Of a DNA stretch of 64,000 nt, positions 8,888-15,602 are shown piece by piece. The stretch comes from Bradyrhizobium manausense (GTDB lineage: Bacteria > Pseudomonadota > Alphaproteobacteria > Rhizobiales > Xanthobacteraceae). The notes under the pieces are model-generated. The model was not told the origin of the DNA, did no database searches, and was given only the letters and a program-made list of their open reading frames with translations. Numbering within the stretch: position 1 is the stretch's first letter; each line of letters opens with the position of its first letter. The translations under genes were made by a program, and so were the position numbers. Location: contig NZ_JAFCKB010000017.1 of assembly GCF_018130615.1 (NCBI RefSeq), forward strand, positions 62,001-126,000, read 5' to 3'.

Positions 8888-9087
8888 ACCAGTTCCAGAA
8901 TGAACGGACGAAAACGGGCGCGAGTGTTGCTCGCGCGCTATGGACGCGATTCAGGACGGCTGCCATAAGCCTCCCCGAGATGGCTGGCGCTCACGAAGCA
9001 GCTGCCGGAACCATCGAGTTGCTAACCAATTATGAACCTGTCGCTGTCTATTTGAACGAACTGGGCAGAGGACAGGGGACGAGGACA

Positions 9088-9234
9088 ATGGCAGATCGCG
9101 GCGCACTCAAGCTGGTCGGATTTATCTTCGCTACCGCGACGCTGGCCGTGATGCTGGTGGCCGGCATGGTGGTGAAGGGCTATGCCGACGGCGCCTACAC
9201 CCTGGAAGCCTCAGTGGTCGATGCGAGCCGTTAA
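9088..9234 (+). CDS. Small single-pass membrane protein, 48 residues
   Basis: A short open frame (MADRGALKLVGFIFATATLA...) with one strong hydrophobic helix at residues 9-30 and a polar C-terminus ending VVDASR. GGGACGAGG, a good ribosome site, precedes the ATG by 5 bases. The frame is open further upstream, but that part has no family-like sequence. Function unknown. A second small membrane gene converges on it. Confidence 0.65.
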   Translation: MADRGALKLVGFIFATATLAVMLVAGMVVKGYADGAYTLEASVVDASR

Positions 9235-9277
9235 GGGCTCGTTAATTCCTTAAGAGGCCGCAGCGCGGCCTCCGCCC

Positions 9278-9415
9278 TCAGCGGCTGTAGACGAACGCCA
9301 AGATCGCCACCGCAACAGCCAGCAGCCCGACAAAGCGCAGCATGATGGTCCCGAACTGGTTCGGTGCGGACCGCAGCGGTATCGGGTCCGCGTTATCGGG
9401 CCGAATGCTTTCCAT
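9278..9415 (-). CDS. Small single-pass membrane protein, 45 residues
   Basis: A short frame on the minus strand, MESIRPDNADPIPLRSAPNQ followed by a transmembrane helix (about residues 25-42) ending FVYSR. A polar N-terminus plus one C-terminal helix is typical of tail-anchored mini-proteins in rhizobia. It ends 43 bases from the convergent small membrane gene. No strong Shine-Dalgarno sequence is visible. Function unknown; moderate confidence that it is expressed. Confidence 0.5.
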   Translation of the reverse strand: MESIRPDNADPIPLRSAPNQFGTIMLRFVGLLAVAVAILAFVYSR

Positions 9416-9566
9416 TTGAAAATGTCCCCGAGGCCCGGCTGAAGGAAGCTGCGGGCGCTTGGCATTGGTCGCCGGGGCGGGGTGGAGGGTTCAACCCGCA
9501 CTCTCCTCGCGGCCGCAAATACGCTGCTGCGCCTCGGCTCAACCACAATCGTATCTGGAATACTGG

Positions 9567-9588
9567 ATCACCCGCTTTCGCGGGTGAT
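9567..9588. repeat. Short perfect hairpin (repeat remnant)
   Basis: Arms ATCACCCGC and GCGGGTGAT surround TTTC. It resembles the tip of the interspersed palindromes elsewhere in the window. It lies in a 277-base gap (9416-9692) that otherwise shows no gene apart from the terminator at its right end. Confidence 0.55.
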
Positions 9589-9634
9589 GACACCTGTGTT
9601 GGCGAGACAGTGAGCACCCATCACGCCCCCAGAA

Positions 9635-9670
9635 TCAAAACCGCCGCGCCCCTTGCGGAACGCGGCGGCC
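9635..9670 (-). terminator. Intrinsic terminator of the coiled-coil protein gene
   Basis: Read on the minus strand, CCGCCGCG pairs with CGCGGCGG across a 12-base loop and is followed by TTTTGATT. It lies 23 bases after the stop of the minus-strand gene ending at 9693. Confidence 0.75.
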
Positions 9671-9692
9671 GGGTGGTGCTTGGTGCGTATGA

Positions 9693-10121
9693 TCAGCTGT
9701 TGCGCAGGCCGTCGGCGGCGCGCTTCCACTGCGCGACGTTGTCGGCGATCATGCGAGTCGACTTCATCGCGGCCTGGCTGAGCTGTGCGTAGCCCGAGAT
9801 CTCGCGCTGGACGCGCTGGCCTTCGGCATGGAGCAGGTCGCGCAGGCTCTCGAGCTCGGAGATCAGATTCTCGATCTCGGCGAGCGAGGTGCCGGCGACG
9901 CGCTGGATCAGCGAGTTGACGTTGGTGACGGTGGCTTCCGCGCTCGGATCGAGCGGCGGCGCGTCGGTAGTGGTCGCCGTTGCCGGCCGGCGCAGATAGG
10001 CGATGTCGTTGCGGACGAAATCGCGGATGCCGGCCTCGACTTCAGTCACGGCGGCGAGGTTGCTGTCGACCGTCTCGGTCTCGGTGGCGGCTTCGGTCTT
10101 TTCCGGACGCATGGCGTTCAT
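9693..10121 (-). CDS. Hypothetical helical/coiled-coil protein
   Basis: A 142-residue soluble, acidic and strongly helical protein. The N-terminal 45 residues are Glu/Thr rich (TEAATETETVDSN); the C-terminal half (LISELESLRDLLHAEGQRVQ and beyond) looks like a coiled coil ending with a basic amphipathic helix. ATG is chosen at MNAMRPEK because the upstream extension is low-complexity Arg-rich. It is followed by a strong terminator, so it is probably a monocistronic gene. No family recognised; phasin-like or cytoskeletal roles are guesses only. Confidence 0.75.
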   Translation of the reverse strand: MNAMRPEKTEAATETETVDSNLAAVTEVEAGIRDFVRNDIAYLRRPATATTTDAPPLDPSAEATVTNVNSLIQRVAGTSLAEIENLISELESLRDLLHAEGQRVQREISGYAQLSQAAMKSTRMIADNVAQWKRAADGLRNS

Positions 10122-10293
10122 CGTTGTTCCCCTGTTCGCGTTGAGCGCAGCGCGAGTGTCCCCCGCACGACGATGTGTGTCAGCTCGGTGCATCTGTGCG
10201 TCGGATTTTGACCGCAACGGGGCCGAGATGCGGCAAGGGCGGACCATTCGGGGGTTTTGCCGTGGCGTATGGTTACGGGAGTCTAAAGAAAGC

Positions 10294-11220
10294 TCACCAG
10301 CTCTTCTTGAAGCCCGCCGTCAGGCTCTTGTTGATCGCGCCTTGCGAGGTTTCGCCGACCGAGCCGGAGACGGTGACGTTGTCGAACAGCTTTTGCTCGG
10401 CGCCGACCTTGCGCAGCCATTTGTCGTCGCTGGTCGACATGGTCTGGCCGGCGCTGATGCTGGTGCCGGTGTCGGTGATCTCGACCTTGGCGGATTGGTC
10501 GGTCCCGTAATTGCGGGTGACGTGCCCGCCAACGCCGGGCAGCGCCGTGGTGCCCTGCTGATTGACGCTGTAACCGTTCTGGAGCGTCAGCGAATAATCG
10601 CTCGACAGCGGCACCGATTTGGTCAGCGATGCTCCGAGCTTGCTCTGTTCAGAGCCGGGATCGACGCGGGCTTCGACCGCCGTCTTGTCCCAGATCGCGC
10701 CCGCACCCGGCGCGGTCGCCGCGGCCCAGGCGCTGCCGGAGGATTGCGGCAGGTTGCCGCCATTTTCGGCTTTCTGCGCCAGCAGCTCCGACATCGTGGT
10801 CGGCTCCTTCGCCACCGTCATGTCAGCGCCGACGCGGGTGTCCCAGAACGAGGAGACCGACTGCTTCACCGTCACGGCCGAGGAGCCGTTGGCGTTGGCA
10901 TTGGACGACCAGTTCATGCCGTTATTGGCGGCGGCCTGCGCGCGCTTCTTGGCGGCGATGATGTCGTTCAGCGTGCCGGCGTCGATGGCAAGCTGGCTCC
11001 AGTCGAGCTTGTCGACGTCGATACCTTTGAGCACGTCGGCGTCGTTGACGTCGGGGGCCTCGGCGACTTCGGCCTCCTCATCGTCCGGCGTGGCCGCAGC
11101 GGGGGTGGGGGCGGGGGAGAAGGGCGGAATGATCTGCGCCTGGGCCGTCAGCACCGAGCCGAAAATGAACGCGGCCGCCAGCAGCAGCCTGCTCCAGCCA
11201 AAACCTGTCGTGAATTCCAT
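10294..11220 (-). CDS. Hypothetical secreted protein, probable outer-membrane barrel
   Basis: A 308-residue protein with a clear Sec signal peptide (residues 1-29, ending LTAQAQ). It then has an Ala/Pro/Asp/Glu-rich linker (residues 30-60), a middle region of Asn/Ser-rich sequence, and a C-terminal third of alternating hydrophobic/polar strands ending LTAGFKKSW. The terminal aromatic residue and strand pattern suggest a beta-barrel or a periplasmic beta protein. The start is set by the signal peptide; the frame is open 60 codons upstream. No known family recognised. Confidence 0.8.
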   Translation of the reverse strand: MEFTTGFGWSRLLLAAAFIFGSVLTAQAQIIPPFSPAPTPAAATPDDEEAEVAEAPDVNDADVLKGIDVDKLDWSQLAIDAGTLNDIIAAKKRAQAAANNGMNWSSNANANGSSAVTVKQSVSSFWDTRVGADMTVAKEPTTMSELLAQKAENGGNLPQSSGSAWAAATAPGAGAIWDKTAVEARVDPGSEQSKLGASLTKSVPLSSDYSLTLQNGYSVNQQGTTALPGVGGHVTRNYGTDQSAKVEITDTGTSISAGQTMSTSDDKWLRKVGAEQKLFDNVTVSGSVGETSQGAINKSLTAGFKKSW

Positions 11221-11443
11221 TGCCTTGCCCGCAAGCCCAGTTCGCGCACAGGATGCGGCGCTATCGTTGCAAAATTGTGGCGCCGGCACCACTCCAGATA
11301 ACGAACCAACGGGCCGCGCGGGAAAGCGCGCGCCCGATGACGAGCATCTCCGCGACGGCATCCGGCGGGGCTGGAGGCCAGGACAAAGTCGCGGGAGCAT
11401 CGATCGATCGGCCCCGAACTCTCGGAGCCCGTTGGTGTCCCCC

Positions 11444-11884
11444 TCAGCCGACGCTGGTCATCTTTGGCAGATGAATGGCGCGGCCGAGTGCCTGTTCGAC
11501 CAGATCGAAAGTGTCGATCAGCACACGCATGTTGATGAGCCGGTCCGCTCTGAACTGGGCGAACTGCGCCACGCGCAAGCTGATCGGCTTGTCGGAATCC
11601 AGCGCCGTGAGCGAATAGCGCAGCATCGACGAGGCGGAATCGATACCCAGCATGATGCTCTCGCGGTCGAAACGGCGGACGTGGAAATTGTCGGCGAGCT
11701 GGCGGATGACCTGGAGCACCGCCGCCTTGCCCTGGCGCGCGCCCAGGAACGGAAACATGTCGATCGGGCCGTAGACTGCCCAGTCGACGTCCTCGTCGAT
11801 CAGGGCCTCGATATCCTCGAAATGCCGGTCGTTGATCGCGCGGTGCAACGCGCGCGAGAAACGCCAGAGGCTGTGCTCTGTCAT
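11444..11884 (-). CDS. Nuclear transport factor 2-like (SnoaL) protein
   Basis: A 146-residue alpha+beta barrel protein of the NTF2-like/SnoaL type. Features are the N-terminal helix pair (LHRAINDRHFEDIEALIDED), the cone-lid motif DVDWAVYGPIDMFPFLGARQG and the C-terminal strand VLIDTFDLVEQ. Members are ketosteroid isomerase-like enzymes or ligand-binding proteins. A related gene lies 600 bases upstream on the same strand (start 12935), with a small membrane protein between. The pocket contents and substrate cannot be predicted. Confidence 0.8.
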   Translation of the reverse strand: MTEHSLWRFSRALHRAINDRHFEDIEALIDEDVDWAVYGPIDMFPFLGARQGKAAVLQVIRQLADNFHVRRFDRESIMLGIDSASSMLRYSLTALDSDKPISLRVAQFAQFRADRLINMRVLIDTFDLVEQALGRAIHLPKMTSVG

Positions 11885-12071
11885 TTTGGGCAGTCCTGAA
11901 GCTGGCTAGCGGAAAAAACGGAAAACAACCCCATGCACCGTAATGTGCCCCGGGGCCGCTCAACTCATTTGTATGCGAACAAAGTACGGGATTTCGGCCA
12001 AAACGCAATTCACGTTTTCGCAATGCACAAGTGAGCGCAAAGTGTGAGATTTACAATAGAACCCCGTAATT

Positions 12072-12350
12072 TTACCGGTCCCGGCCGCGCGCCGGTTCCG
12101 CAGCTTGGGTCCGTTCGATCGCAATGGCGTCGTCGCGTATGGCAAGCAGGCCGAACAGCACTGCGCCCCCGATCCCGCCAATGGCAGCGCCGAGCGGCAT
12201 GAAGGTGAAGAACACCAGCATGCCGTTATAGCCCTCGAAACTCGTGGTTTGCGCGATCTCGACCCAGGCGAGCCCTGCGCCGATGCCGAGCGCGGCTCCG
12301 CCCAACGCCCCCAGGAACAGCCCCAAGATTGCAAGCAACGCGACTTTCAT
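12072..12350 (-). CDS. Small two-helix membrane protein
   Basis: A 92-residue protein starting MKVALLAILGLFLGALGG, with two glycine-rich transmembrane segments (residues about 3-27 and 45-70) and a charged C-terminal tail rich in Arg/Glu. A GTG two codons upstream is an alternative start. The GxxxG patterns suggest helix packing or oligomerisation. Function unknown. It sits between two NTF2-like genes on the same strand but is separated from each by more than 100 bases. Confidence 0.7.
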   Translation of the reverse strand: MKVALLAILGLFLGALGGAALGIGAGLAWVEIAQTTSFEGYNGMLVFFTFMPLGAAIGGIGGAVLFGLLAIRDDAIAIERTQAAEPARGRDR

Positions 12351-12485
12351 CGGCACACATCACCCCGCCGGCGTGCATAACGCCCCGTGGATGGGTCTGG
12401 AGAGGGGCGAGGGAGGTTCAAGTCCGAGGTCGCGCCAAATCCTCGATGTCGTCCTGGCTTTCGCCGGGACGACGCTGGGAGAGCC

Positions 12486-12935
12486 TTACTCCCCGGCCTT
12501 CGTCCCCACGATCAGCGGCCCGATCTCCCGCTCCAGCACCTGCTGCACCAGATCGTAGGAATCGATGATCTCGCGGATCTCTGCGATCTGCCCGTTCCGG
12601 AAGGTGTAGAACACCGCCATGTCGAACTGCACGATGCGGCCGTTGCTGCGCTTGGTGAAATAGCCGTGCAGGTAGGTCGCGACCTGGTCGCCGTCGGCGA
12701 CGACGTGCGGTGCCTTGTAACGAATCTCGGAATAGCGCGACCAGACCGTCTGCCACAGCTCGCGCAGCTCGGCCTTGCCGTGGCGCGGGGTCATATGCGG
12801 CAGCACGTCGATCGGGGCATGGGTGAGGAAGTCGACGTCGTCGGTGCAGCACGACAGCGCGGCCTCGATATCGCCGCGTGCGAACATATCGAGCAGATGC
12901 AGCACGCGTTGCTTGTTCAACGATTCAACCGTCAT
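12486..12935 (-). CDS. Nuclear transport factor 2-like (SnoaL) protein
   Basis: A 149-residue NTF2-like protein, similar in plan to the one ending at 11444. It has an N-terminal helix (LNKQRVLHLLDMFARGDIEA), then CCTDDVDFLTHAPIDVLPHM, and ends with the REIIDSYDLVQQVLEREIG strand/helix. Shared motif spacing with the neighbour (APIDVLPHM versus GPIDMFPFL, SYDLVQQ versus TFDLVEQ) points to an old duplication. MTVESLNKQ is taken as the start; an upstream GTG or TTG would add a non-conserved leader. Confidence 0.8.
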   Translation of the reverse strand: MTVESLNKQRVLHLLDMFARGDIEAALSCCTDDVDFLTHAPIDVLPHMTPRHGKAELRELWQTVWSRYSEIRYKAPHVVADGDQVATYLHGYFTKRSNGRIVQFDMAVFYTFRNGQIAEIREIIDSYDLVQQVLEREIGPLIVGTKAGE

Positions 12936-13063
12936 GCGGCTCCCGCCCGCGTTGGCCGTGGATTGCAAACGCTATCGCGCGGTGTGCTGATCCATCAATC
13001 CGCAAAAAATATGGGACCCTCGGCGATTGGTCGTGCTTGACCGTACGGTGGTTCACGAGTGGG

Positions 13064-13089
13064 GGAACCCAGCCCGCTCCTGGTTCGTT
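13064..13089 (+). promoter_or_regulatory. EcfG-type general stress promoter
   Basis: GGAAC, 17 bases, then CGTT matches the alphaproteobacterial sigma-EcfG consensus (GGAAC-N16/17-CGTT) exactly. It lies 30 bases before the ATG of the small secreted protein. This suggests control by the PhyR-NepR-EcfG general stress response. Confidence 0.7.
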
Positions 13090-13119
13090 GAGACGCCGAC
13101 ACCGCAGGAGACATCGTCC

Positions 13120-13362
13120 ATGAAATCCCCGCTCACCGCCGTCGCCGTCGCGCTGCTCATGCTGGGCGCGACCTCCGCCGCCAACGCCAAGGGCTGCATC
13201 AAGGGCGCCGTCGTCGGCGGTGTTGCCGGCCACTACGCCGGCCATCACGGCGTTCTCGGCGCCGCCGCCGGCTGCCTCTACGGCCGCCACCATGCCAAGG
13301 AACAGCAAGAGCAGCGGGAAAGGCAGCAGCAGAGCCAGGTGAACGGGCAGGGCAAGCTGTAA
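13120..13362 (+). CDS. Small secreted glycine-zipper-like protein, probable stress gene
   Basis: An 80-residue protein with a Sec signal peptide (MKSPLTAVAVALLMLGATSA, cleavage near ANA-KG). A Gly/His-rich middle follows (VVGGVAGHYAGHHGVLGAAAG), with the small-residue spacing of glycine-zipper domains, then a Gln/Glu/Arg tail. Two cysteines flank the middle region and may form a disulphide. The upstream EcfG-type promoter suggests expression under general stress or in stationary phase. Repeat DNA follows. Exact function unknown. Confidence 0.78.
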   Translation: MKSPLTAVAVALLMLGATSAANAKGCIKGAVVGGVAGHYAGHHGVLGAAAGCLYGRHHAKEQQEQRERQQQSQVNGQGKL

Positions 13363-13385
13363 GGCATTCCTCGGCCCGCGTTGAC

Positions 13386-13562
13386 GGTCCGCCCCCTCGC
13401 TCCGCTCTTCGCGGGGCCGCGGCGAGCTTCGCTCGCGCTGAGAGGGTTGGGGTGAGGGGCCTCTCTCCGTGGATGGGATCGTCGATAGGCCTGTACCCCC
13501 TCACCCGGAATCCGCGCTTCGCGCGAATTCCGACCTCTCCCCGCAAGCGGGGCGAGGTTAAC
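13386..13562. repeat. Interspersed GC-rich palindromic repeat, compound copy
   Basis: Nested inverted repeats: CCCCTCGCTCCGC/GCGGGGC-like arms, GCGAGCTTCGCTCGC, then GGAATCCGCGCTTCGCGCGAATTCC, and finally CCTCTCCCCGCAAGCGGGGCGAGG. It fills most of the 278-base gap between the small secreted protein and the membrane pair; no gene is seen in that gap. Confidence 0.8.
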
Positions 13563-13640
13563 AGCGCCGCGTGACTCATCTCACATCGCGCATCTCCCGG
13601 TCCCGCTAATGTCATCGGCATGTCATGAGGGAGACGTGCC

Positions 13641-14027
13641 ATGGCCGTCATCGCCGCCGCGAGAAAGTCCCGCCTGCGCAACGCGCTCGAAGGCTTTGCG
13701 CTGACCACGATCCTCCAGAGCTTCCCGACTTTCGCCGCCGCCGCGCTGCTGCTCAAGCTATGCGGCAACCACGACCTCGTCGGCGACCCCGGCGTCGCCA
13801 TCTTCGTCGCTGTTGCCTCGCTGGTTCACGCGTTGCTTGCGGCGACCATCGGCCCGGCCTTCCCGGCGCTGTTCAGGACGCTCTACGAACCGGCCTTCTT
13901 CGATGGCAGACTGTCGCTCTCCGACAAGATTGCGGAATGGCGCACCCACCCCGTCGCCTCGCTGCAACTGGTCGCGATCGTGCTGCTGCTGTCGGTGATG
14001 GCGGTGGTGACGGCGAGCGTGGGGTGA
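13641..14027 (+). CDS. Membrane protein, first of a tandem paralogue pair
   Basis: A 128-residue protein with three hydrophobic segments (residues about 25-42, 48-72 and 105-125). It shares the pattern L-E-G-F-x-L-T-T-I-L-Q-x-F-P near the N-terminus and FFDxxLSxSxKIAxWR before the last helix with the next gene. ATG follows GGGAGACGTGCC. No family recognised. The pair looks like an operon arising by duplication; a two-subunit membrane complex is possible but unproven. Confidence 0.78.
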   Translation: MAVIAAARKSRLRNALEGFALTTILQSFPTFAAAALLLKLCGNHDLVGDPGVAIFVAVASLVHALLAATIGPAFPALFRTLYEPAFFDGRLSLSDKIAEWRTHPVASLQLVAIVLLLSVMAVVTASVG

Positions 14028-14032
14028 GCGCC

Positions 14033-14395
14033 ATGCCCTTCATCACCGCATCGAAATCCGGCCCGCTCAATTGGCTCGAAGGCTTTACGCTCACGACAAT
14101 CCTTCAGGGTTTCCCGATGTTCGCCGCGGCGTCACTGATAGTGAAGCTGCTGGGAGATCACCACGGCAGCAGTCCCGTGCTCACCATCGCGCTGGCGTCG
14201 ATCTTCTACAGCATCTTCGTCGTCTCGGTCGGCTCGGCCTTCCCGAGGGCCAAGAGCGGCTACGAAGCGCAATTCTTCGACGCGAGCCTGTCCTTCTCCG
14301 AAAAGATCGCCCGCTGGCGCGTGAAGCCGGCGACATCGTTGCAGCTCATGGCATCCGTGCTGCTGCTGTCGCTGCTGGCGACGATCGCGGGGTGA
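14033..14395 (+). CDS. Membrane protein, second of a tandem paralogue pair
   Basis: A 120-residue membrane protein that aligns along its length with the preceding gene: LEGFTLTTILQGFPMFAAA near the N-terminus, FFDASLSFSEKIARWR, and a last helix LQLMASVLLLSLLAT. It starts 5 bases after the upstream stop (TGAGCGCCATG), so the two are surely one transcript. The frame stays open upstream inside the first gene, but the homology boundary and spacing fix this ATG. Function unknown. Confidence 0.78.
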   Translation: MPFITASKSGPLNWLEGFTLTTILQGFPMFAAASLIVKLLGDHHGSSPVLTIALASIFYSIFVVSVGSAFPRAKSGYEAQFFDASLSFSEKIARWRVKPATSLQLMASVLLLSLLATIAG

Positions 14396-14402
14396 GAGAG
14401 CT

Positions 14403-14502
14403 TCGTCATTCCGGGGCGCCGCGAAGCGGCGAGCCCGGATTCCATAGCCACGGACGTCAGTGGCTTGGAAAGCTCCGCAAGACAGCCCGCGAAACACAAA
14501 CG
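14403..14502. repeat. Interspersed repeat of the 'cattccgg' type
   Basis: Starts GTCATTCCGGGGCGCCGCGAAGCGGCGAG-like and contains GGACGTCAGTGGC. The final GTCATTCCGG direct copy runs on to about 14517, into the 3' end of the zinc-ribbon gene on the opposite strand. It resembles the copy at 4049-4130 and may act as a bidirectional terminator between convergent genes. Confidence 0.65.
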
Positions 14503-14784
14503 TCATTCCGGGTGGTGGGCGCCTAAGAATGCCTTCGCCGCATCTCGCGTCGGAAAGCGACCCAGTTCCTCGTAGTCCGGATCATCCTCGGCTTCTTCGG
14601 ACGAGCGGAGCACAACGAACCCGTCACCCTCTTCCACGATAAGCTCCGTCAAATCCTCACTCTTGAACGGCGTCATGTCGCGGAAGCCGCAGTGCGGGCA
14701 CTCGTCGTCGCAGGTGCACGACCATTCATCGGTCCATACCTTCCTGCAACGGTCGCAGCGGTAGAAGTTCAGGAACCAGACCAT
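14503..14784 (-). CDS. Small zinc-ribbon protein downstream of dpnI-like gene
   Basis: A 93-residue protein beginning MVWFLNFYRCDRCRKVW. Two CxxC knuckles (CDRC and CPHC) and an intervening WSCTCDDE form a zinc-ribbon-like fold in the first 40 residues; the rest is acidic, ending RDAAKAFLGAHHPE. Two starts are possible: the ATG used here, 9 bases after the end of the full-length dpnI-like frame and preceded by GAGG, or a GTG at 14796 that overlaps that frame's TGA. Either way the genes are translationally linked. Function unknown; zinc ribbons commonly bind nucleic acid or partner proteins. Confidence 0.72.
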   Translation of the reverse strand: MVWFLNFYRCDRCRKVWTDEWSCTCDDECPHCGFRDMTPFKSEDLTELIVEEGDGFVVLRSSEEAEDDPDYEELGRFPTRDAAKAFLGAHHPE

Positions 14785-14792
14785 CTCGGACC

Positions 14793-14888
14793 TCACGTTT
14801 TCAAACGGTAGCTGCCGCGAGAAACGAACTCGATAAATCCACGGTCGCGCAGATATTGAAGCTGTTGGCGTATCTTTGGTCTGACATT
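14793..14888 (-). pseudogene. Detached winged-helix end of the DpnI-like gene, beyond an amber codon
   Basis: Directly after the TAG at 14889-14891 the same frame continues for 31 codons, reading N-V-R-P-K-I-R-Q-Q-L-Q-Y-L-R-D-R-G-F-I-E, then F-V-S-R-G-S-Y-R-L-K-T and TGA. From my knowledge of DpnI, this matches its last residues (KEKIRQQLQILRDKEIIEF and the following wing) with no gap. So one nonsense codon separates the recognition helix and wing of the C-terminal winged-helix domain from the rest of the enzyme. There is no frameshift. No start codon or ribosome site precedes this piece. Confidence 0.85.
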
Positions 14889-15560
14889 CTAGTTGCCCGG
14901 ATAAAGATCGCCGAGATGCCGGTCGAAGGCATAGGCTTCCTCCAACGTGAACTCACGCTTGCCTAGCGACTCCACGCATTTCAGCACATCCAGCAACCAG
15001 CCCCGCGCTTCCAGAGACTTGCTTCGCAGGAAGAGCGTCTTCTGCCATTCCCCTAGAACCAGTTCCTTCGGCCGGATCACGCCGTTCCGGACGATGTGAA
15101 TCTTGCCGGACTCTGGTACCTTGCTGAGCAGGATGTTCGACCCGATCCAACCCGCCCGCCGAGCCGTCGCCGCGAGAGGCTTCCGTTCCTGGATGATCTC
15201 AGGAACGAAGAAGTGCTTCGGCACAATGAAAAGGTTCACAACCGCAAGCGACGTGCGGTCGTAGTTCATCAGCAGGAGATTCGGATTGTTGCTCGCAGCG
15301 AGCCGCTCGCACTTTGTCTTGTAAGCGCCATCCGACACTTTCGGTCCGAACTTTCCTTTCTGGCTCTTAAGCTCGAACTCCTCCTTGCAGATGGTACAAA
15401 GGAAATCGGCAACCGGGCTGTTGTTCGGAAACTGCGACATTTTCGCGTTGCCGCAATGGGGGCAGTAGGCCCATGCGCCGACCCAAGCCTCGGTCCAAGC
15501 GCGGGCGCTTTGCGAGCCGCTAGTGTAGGGGAGCTGAGATTCTTCGAAGCCGAGTTTCAT
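14889..15560 (-). CDS. DpnI-like methyl-directed restriction endonuclease, truncated by in-frame TAG
   Basis: A 223-residue homologue of DpnI, the type IIM enzyme that cuts G-m6A-T-C. The zinc site is C33-P-H-C36 with C55-T-I-C58. The PD-(D/E)xK catalytic residues are D52, E63 and K65 in PVADF and EEFELKS. The highly conserved RKPLAATARRAGWIG follows near residue 125. DpnI has a second, C-terminal winged-helix m6A-reading domain; here its last 31 residues lie beyond an amber codon. ATG at 15560 matches the DpnI N-terminus; a TTG nine codons upstream is possible. It starts 42 bases after the uvrB stop, and base composition is less GC-rich than its neighbours, suggesting acquisition. Confidence 0.9.
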   Translation of the reverse strand: MKLGFEESQLPYTSGSQSARAWTEAWVGAWAYCPHCGNAKMSQFPNNSPVADFLCTICKEEFELKSQKGKFGPKVSDGAYKTKCERLAASNNPNLLLMNYDRTSLAVVNLFIVPKHFFVPEIIQERKPLAATARRAGWIGSNILLSKVPESGKIHIVRNGVIRPKELVLGEWQKTLFLRSKSLEARGWLLDVLKCVESLGKREFTLEEAYAFDRHLGDLYPGN

Positions 15561-15602
15561 TACGCCAACGTAACGAAACTCGTCCAAATTGCCAGGTTAG
15601 CC

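Noticed and set aside
14793-14888. The post-amber segment as an independent small gene
   Set aside because: It has no start codon or ribosome site after the TAG and is clearly the C-terminal end of DpnI-like sequence in the same frame.
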